Source: an uncultured Ruminococcus sp.
GTDB taxonomy: Bacteria > Bacillota > Clostridia > Oscillospirales > Ruminococcaceae
Assembly (NCBI GenBank): GCA_900554975.1
Contig: USJI01000062.1
Coordinates: 1 to 6,670, forward strand
DNA: 6,670 nt
Direction of reading: 5' to 3'
The first letter of the stretch is position 1, and each line of letters opens with the position of its first letter. This document shows, in pieces, positions 3,922 through 6,670 of this stretch. The translations under genes and the position numbers were made by a program. The notes beneath the pieces were generated by a model, which saw only the letters and a program-made list of their open reading frames with translations, searched no databases and was not told the origin of the DNA.

Positions 3922-6126
3922 TTATTCTCCGCCTTCTTCCGAAGAAGAATCATCTGCCGGAGCTTCTGTTTCAGACTTCGGTGCTTCTGTTTCTGGTTCA
4001 GGAGCCTGTGTCTGTTCCGGTTCTTTATAGAGTCCGTCAACAATAGTAAATGCACCGTCTATATCTTCTTCAACAGCCGTGAACGTACCTTCTTCAAAAT
4101 TCATATTATACTTGCCGAGAACCGCCGTAAGATTGTTGCTGAGATTTGTCAGAACCATTGTGATTTCTTCATTGGTTCCCTTTCCTCTTACCGTTACAAG
4201 GTTTTCCTTTGAATAGTCAGCTGACAACGTGAAACTCTGATATATAGCAACACCGTTCTGATAAGCTGTTATAGTAAATCTTCCTGTTGCATTGCCCGGG
4301 AAGTAGAATTTCATATCCACATCGCCCTCAGGCTCTTTTCCTGTGCTGACCGTAAATGTAATAGTCGAATCAGCAGGAACTTTCTCACCGGATTTGATGC
4401 TCTGTTTCAGAATAGTTCCCTCTGCTTCGCTTGAGTCTTTCTTTTCAGTCTTTACACTGATTCCCCAGACGCCGCACTGAACTTTTGCATCTTCTATCTG
4501 TTTGCCGACAAAGTTAGTCATTTCAATTTCTTCAACATCAGAACCTTTGCTGACATATACAAGAACTGTTGAACCTGGTTTTACTTCCTCAAGTGCCGCC
4601 GGTTCTGTATCAAAAACAAGTTCCTCATCTACTTCATCATTCGCCTGATATTGGAATTCGACCTCCAGTCCGGCAGCCCTCAGAGCCTCTCCGGCAGTGA
4701 TATAATGGTAATTGATAACATTCGGAACTTTAATTGTCTTCGAACCCAGACTTACCTTTACCTTAACTATCTCGCCTTTCTTTACACCGTCACCCTCAGG
4801 AATACTCTGTTCAAAAATCTTATCTTTTTCAAGGTCTGAATATTCCGTTGAATCAACCTGTATATCAAGATTCGGATATGCTTCGTGTGCCTGATTGTAA
4901 TCCATTCCGACAAGCTGCGGCATAGCAAATTCCGATGAACTTTTCTTTCCCTCATCAGAAAATACGCCCTTTACAAGCGTTGCGATAAAGAATACTGCAA
5001 CCATTATAACAACAACCGTTACTGCTGACAAAACAGGAACGAAAAGTGACTTGCTTTTTGTTTCCTCCTCATCAAGGTCACTGTAATCCTCATCATAAGT
5101 ATCATACATTACATCGTCTTCAGAATACACGTCATTCTGAGGAACATTATGCTTTTCTGTATATTCATTTCTGTAATGATTCTGCTGGTTCTGCGGCGGT
5201 GTTTCTATATTTTCCGTAACAGGACGGAAATAACGTGTCCTCATTCCTGAATCCTGATTTTTGCTTTTTGTAATATAGCCAAACCTCACATCAGGGTCAG
5301 CCTTGAACCTGTCAATATCCCTGAGCATTTCAAGTGCTGTCTGATATCTGTCCGCAGGATTCTTTTCCATAGCGTGAACTATAATTTCTTCAAGCGGTTC
5401 AGGAATATCCGGATTTATTCTTCTTGGAAGCGTAGCAACATTCTGCATATGCATAACAGCGATAGAAACCGGATTATCTGTATCAAACGGCTTCTGACCT
5501 GTCAGCATCTCATAAAGCATTACACCAACAGAATAAAGGTCGCTCTTGGCATCTGTAACATCTCCCCTTGCCTGTTCCGGGCTTATATAATGCACCGTTC
5601 CGATAGCCTGGTCAGTTGCAGTTTTGCCTTCTTCCCTTGCAAATTTTGCAATACCGAAATCCATGACCTTTATAGTTCCGTCTGTGAACATCATGATGTT
5701 CTGCGGCTTTATGTCACGATGAACAATACCTCTTTCATGAGCATGCTGCAACGCCCTTAAAATCTGGGTTACGAAATGCACAGCGTCTTTCCAGCTGAGC
5801 ACACGCTCATTTTCTATATATTCTTTCAGCGTTATGCCGTCAATATATTCCATTATAATAAACTGTATTTTATCAGAAAATCCCACATCATATATTTTTA
5901 CAATGTTAGGATGTGACAAAACAGCAATAGCTTTCGATTCATTTCTGAATCTTCTCAGGAATTCCTCACTTTCGGCAAATTCCTTTTTAAGAATCTTTAT
6001 TGCAATAACCTTGTTGTCAACAATATCAATACCCTTATAAACGTCAGCCATTCCACCCTCGCCGATAAGCTCGGTTATTTCATAGCGTCCGTCCAGTCTT
6101 TTCCCAATATTTTTATCCTTTTCCAT
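3922..6126 (-). CDS. prkC: PASTA-domain Ser/Thr protein kinase, PrkC/PknB type
   Basis: Membrane Hanks-type kinase that senses muropeptides or lipid II and phosphorylates cytosolic targets controlling wall growth and dormancy. The 734 residues contain an N-terminal kinase domain (about 15-275) with the glycine loop GEGGMA (22-27), K44, E63, catalytic HRDIKPQN (136-143), DFG (156-158) and an activation loop with T169, T171 and T177 before SPE. An acidic Tyr/Asp/Glu juxtamembrane stretch (334-355) precedes one membrane helix (about 361-385). Outside the cell follow three PASTA domains (about 399-461, 463-528, 533-597). A further extracellular segment (about 602-698) does not look like PASTA, and a Pro/Glu/Thr-rich acidic tail (701-734) ends the protein. 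The ATG at 6126 has GGAGG five bases upstream (6132-6136). The cognate PP2C phosphatase gene lies 25 bp upstream and rsgA 2 bp downstream. Confidence 0.97.
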   Translation of the reverse strand: MEKDKNIGKRLDGRYEITELIGEGGMADVYKGIDIVDNKVIAIKILKKEFAESEEFLRRFRNESKAIAVLSHPNIVKIYDVGFSDKIQFIIMEYIDGITLKEYIENERVLSWKDAVHFVTQILRALQHAHERGIVHRDIKPQNIMMFTDGTIKVMDFGIAKFAREEGKTATDQAIGTVHYISPEQARGDVTDAKSDLYSVGVMLYEMLTGQKPFDTDNPVSIAVMHMQNVATLPRRINPDIPEPLEEIIVHAMEKNPADRYQTALEMLRDIDRFKADPDVRFGYITKSKNQDSGMRTRYFRPVTENIETPPQNQQNHYRNEYTEKHNVPQNDVYSEDDVMYDTYDEDYSDLDEEETKSKSLFVPVLSAVTVVVIMVAVFFIATLVKGVFSDEGKKSSSEFAMPQLVGMDYNQAHEAYPNLDIQVDSTEYSDLEKDKIFEQSIPEGDGVKKGEIVKVKVSLGSKTIKVPNVINYHYITAGEALRAAGLEVEFQYQANDEVDEELVFDTEPAALEEVKPGSTVLVYVSKGSDVEEIEMTNFVGKQIEDAKVQCGVWGISVKTEKKDSSEAEGTILKQSIKSGEKVPADSTITFTVSTGKEPEGDVDMKFYFPGNATGRFTITAYQNGVAIYQSFTLSADYSKENLVTVRGKGTNEEITMVLTNLSNNLTAVLGKYNMNFEEGTFTAVEEDIDGAFTIVDGLYKEPEQTQAPEPETEAPKSETEAPADDSSSEEGGE

Positions 6127-6151
6127 CTATTCCTCCACACTCCCGCTTTGC

Positions 6152-6670
6152 TTAATCGGTTATTACTGCCAGGGTTATATTATCTCGTCCGCCCTTGCTG
6201 AGTGCAAGATCTGTAAGTGCTCTGGACACTTCATCAACAGGGGTGGATTTTATAACCTCATAAATCTCACTGTCACTGCAATAACCCGAAAGTCCGTCTG
6301 AGCAAAGAAGTATCATAAATTTATTCTCACGCTTCATACGGAAAAAGTCAGGCTTGACAGTCTTTTCCACGCCCACAGCTTTTGTAAGCATATTTCGCTT
6401 AGGGTGGCTTGAAACCTCATCAGGAGCAATTTTCCCCTGCATCAAAAGCAGATTCACCAGCGTATGATCTGAAGTTATCAGATGAATTCCGCTTTCATCA
6501 ATATAATATGCACGGCTGTCGCCGACATTTATTATATATATATATTCTTTGTCCACATATGCAGCCACACACGTTGTTCCCATTCCGAAACTTCTGTAAT
6601 TCATTCGTGCTGTTGTATAGACAATTGAATTGGCGGCAGATATTGAAGCTGTCATAAGCTGCCTTACTCC
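6152..6670 (-). CDS. prpC: PP2C-family Ser/Thr phosphatase, 3' part
   Basis: Metal-dependent PP2C (PPM) phosphatase that reverses phosphorylation by the neighbouring PASTA kinase. The frame is open to the right edge (the codons before the ATG at 6655 read GVRQL), so this ATG is internal and the gene starts outside the window. The 172 residues present carry the family motifs GMGTT, VGDSRAYYI, TSDHTLV, HPKRNMLTKAVG, LLCSDGLSG and GGRDNITLAVI; these include the metal-binding Asp residues of SDG and GRDN. Compared with the usual 240-250 residues, about 70 N-terminal residues, including the DGMGG motif, are missing. It ends 25 bp before the kinase start. The gene is called stp or prpC in related genomes. 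Confidence 0.95.
   Translation of the reverse strand, partial: GVRQLMTASISAANSIVYTTARMNYRSFGMGTTCVAAYVDKEYIYIINVGDSRAYYIDESGIHLITSDHTLVNLLLMQGKIAPDEVSSHPKRNMLTKAVGVEKTVKPDFFRMKRENKFMILLCSDGLSGYCSDSEIYEVIKSTPVDEVSRALTDLALSKGGRDNITLAVITD

Noticed and set aside
5374..5760. 128-codon open frame on the plus strand opposite the kinase domain
   Set aside because: It is antisense to the strongly conserved kinase motifs, has no recognisable domain and its composition is that of a complementary-strand shadow. The same applies to the other plus-strand frames at 1477-1809, 2660-3016, 4651-4894, 5834-6040 and 6409-6657.
6653..6655. ATG at 6655 as the true start of the phosphatase
   Set aside because: The frame stays open to the window edge with family-like residues (GVRQL) before it, and the protein would lack the N-terminal DGMGG metal-binding region.
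1..6670. Defence island, prophage, insertion sequence, CRISPR array or novel multi-gene cassette
   Set aside because: No transposase, integrase, phage gene, direct-repeat array or terminal inverted repeats were seen; all genes belong to conserved chromosomal families in expected order.

Overview
The window looks like ordinary chromosomal DNA of a low-GC, spore-lineage Firmicute, most likely a Clostridia member of the Ruminococcus/Oscillospiraceae type. The clues are AT-rich intergenic DNA, strong GGAGG ribosome binding sites, sigma-A promoters, and the conserved order PP2C phosphatase - PASTA kinase - rsgA - thiN - spoVM known from Bacillus and Clostridia. The taxon is inferred from gene content and protein style; it was not searched. 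No mobile element, CRISPR array, rRNA or tRNA was seen.

Left edge (1-348): the 3' part of mscL (mechanosensitive channel) on the plus strand ends in a hairpin terminator. Every other gene is on the minus strand and is read from right to left. At 356-838 lies a small HD-domain protein with its own extended -10 promoter. At 903-2133 lies a two-gene operon encoding a carboxymuconolactone decarboxylase-cupin fusion and a small flavodoxin. It is driven by a promoter with a 19-bp spacer and an imperfect dyad, the layout of a MerR-family-controlled promoter; no MerR gene is in the window.

Right side (2232-6670): a tightly packed operon. A PP2C phosphatase (5' end off the window) is followed by a PrkC-type PASTA Ser/Thr kinase, the ribosome-assembly GTPase RsgA, thiamine pyrophosphokinase (TTG start directly after the rsgA stop) and a 29-codon gene that I read as spoVM. 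The operon ends in a strong 10-bp hairpin terminator. The kinase/phosphatase pair would sense the cell wall and control phosphorylation, RsgA matures the 30S subunit, ThiN makes TPP, and SpoVM would anchor the spore coat during sporulation. Relative to Bacillus subtilis, rpe is absent between rsgA and thiN.

I do not see an undescribed multi-gene system. The observations most worth a second look are the spoVM micro-gene, the MerR-type promoter on the CMD-cupin/flavodoxin operon, and the non-PASTA C-terminal extension of the kinase.
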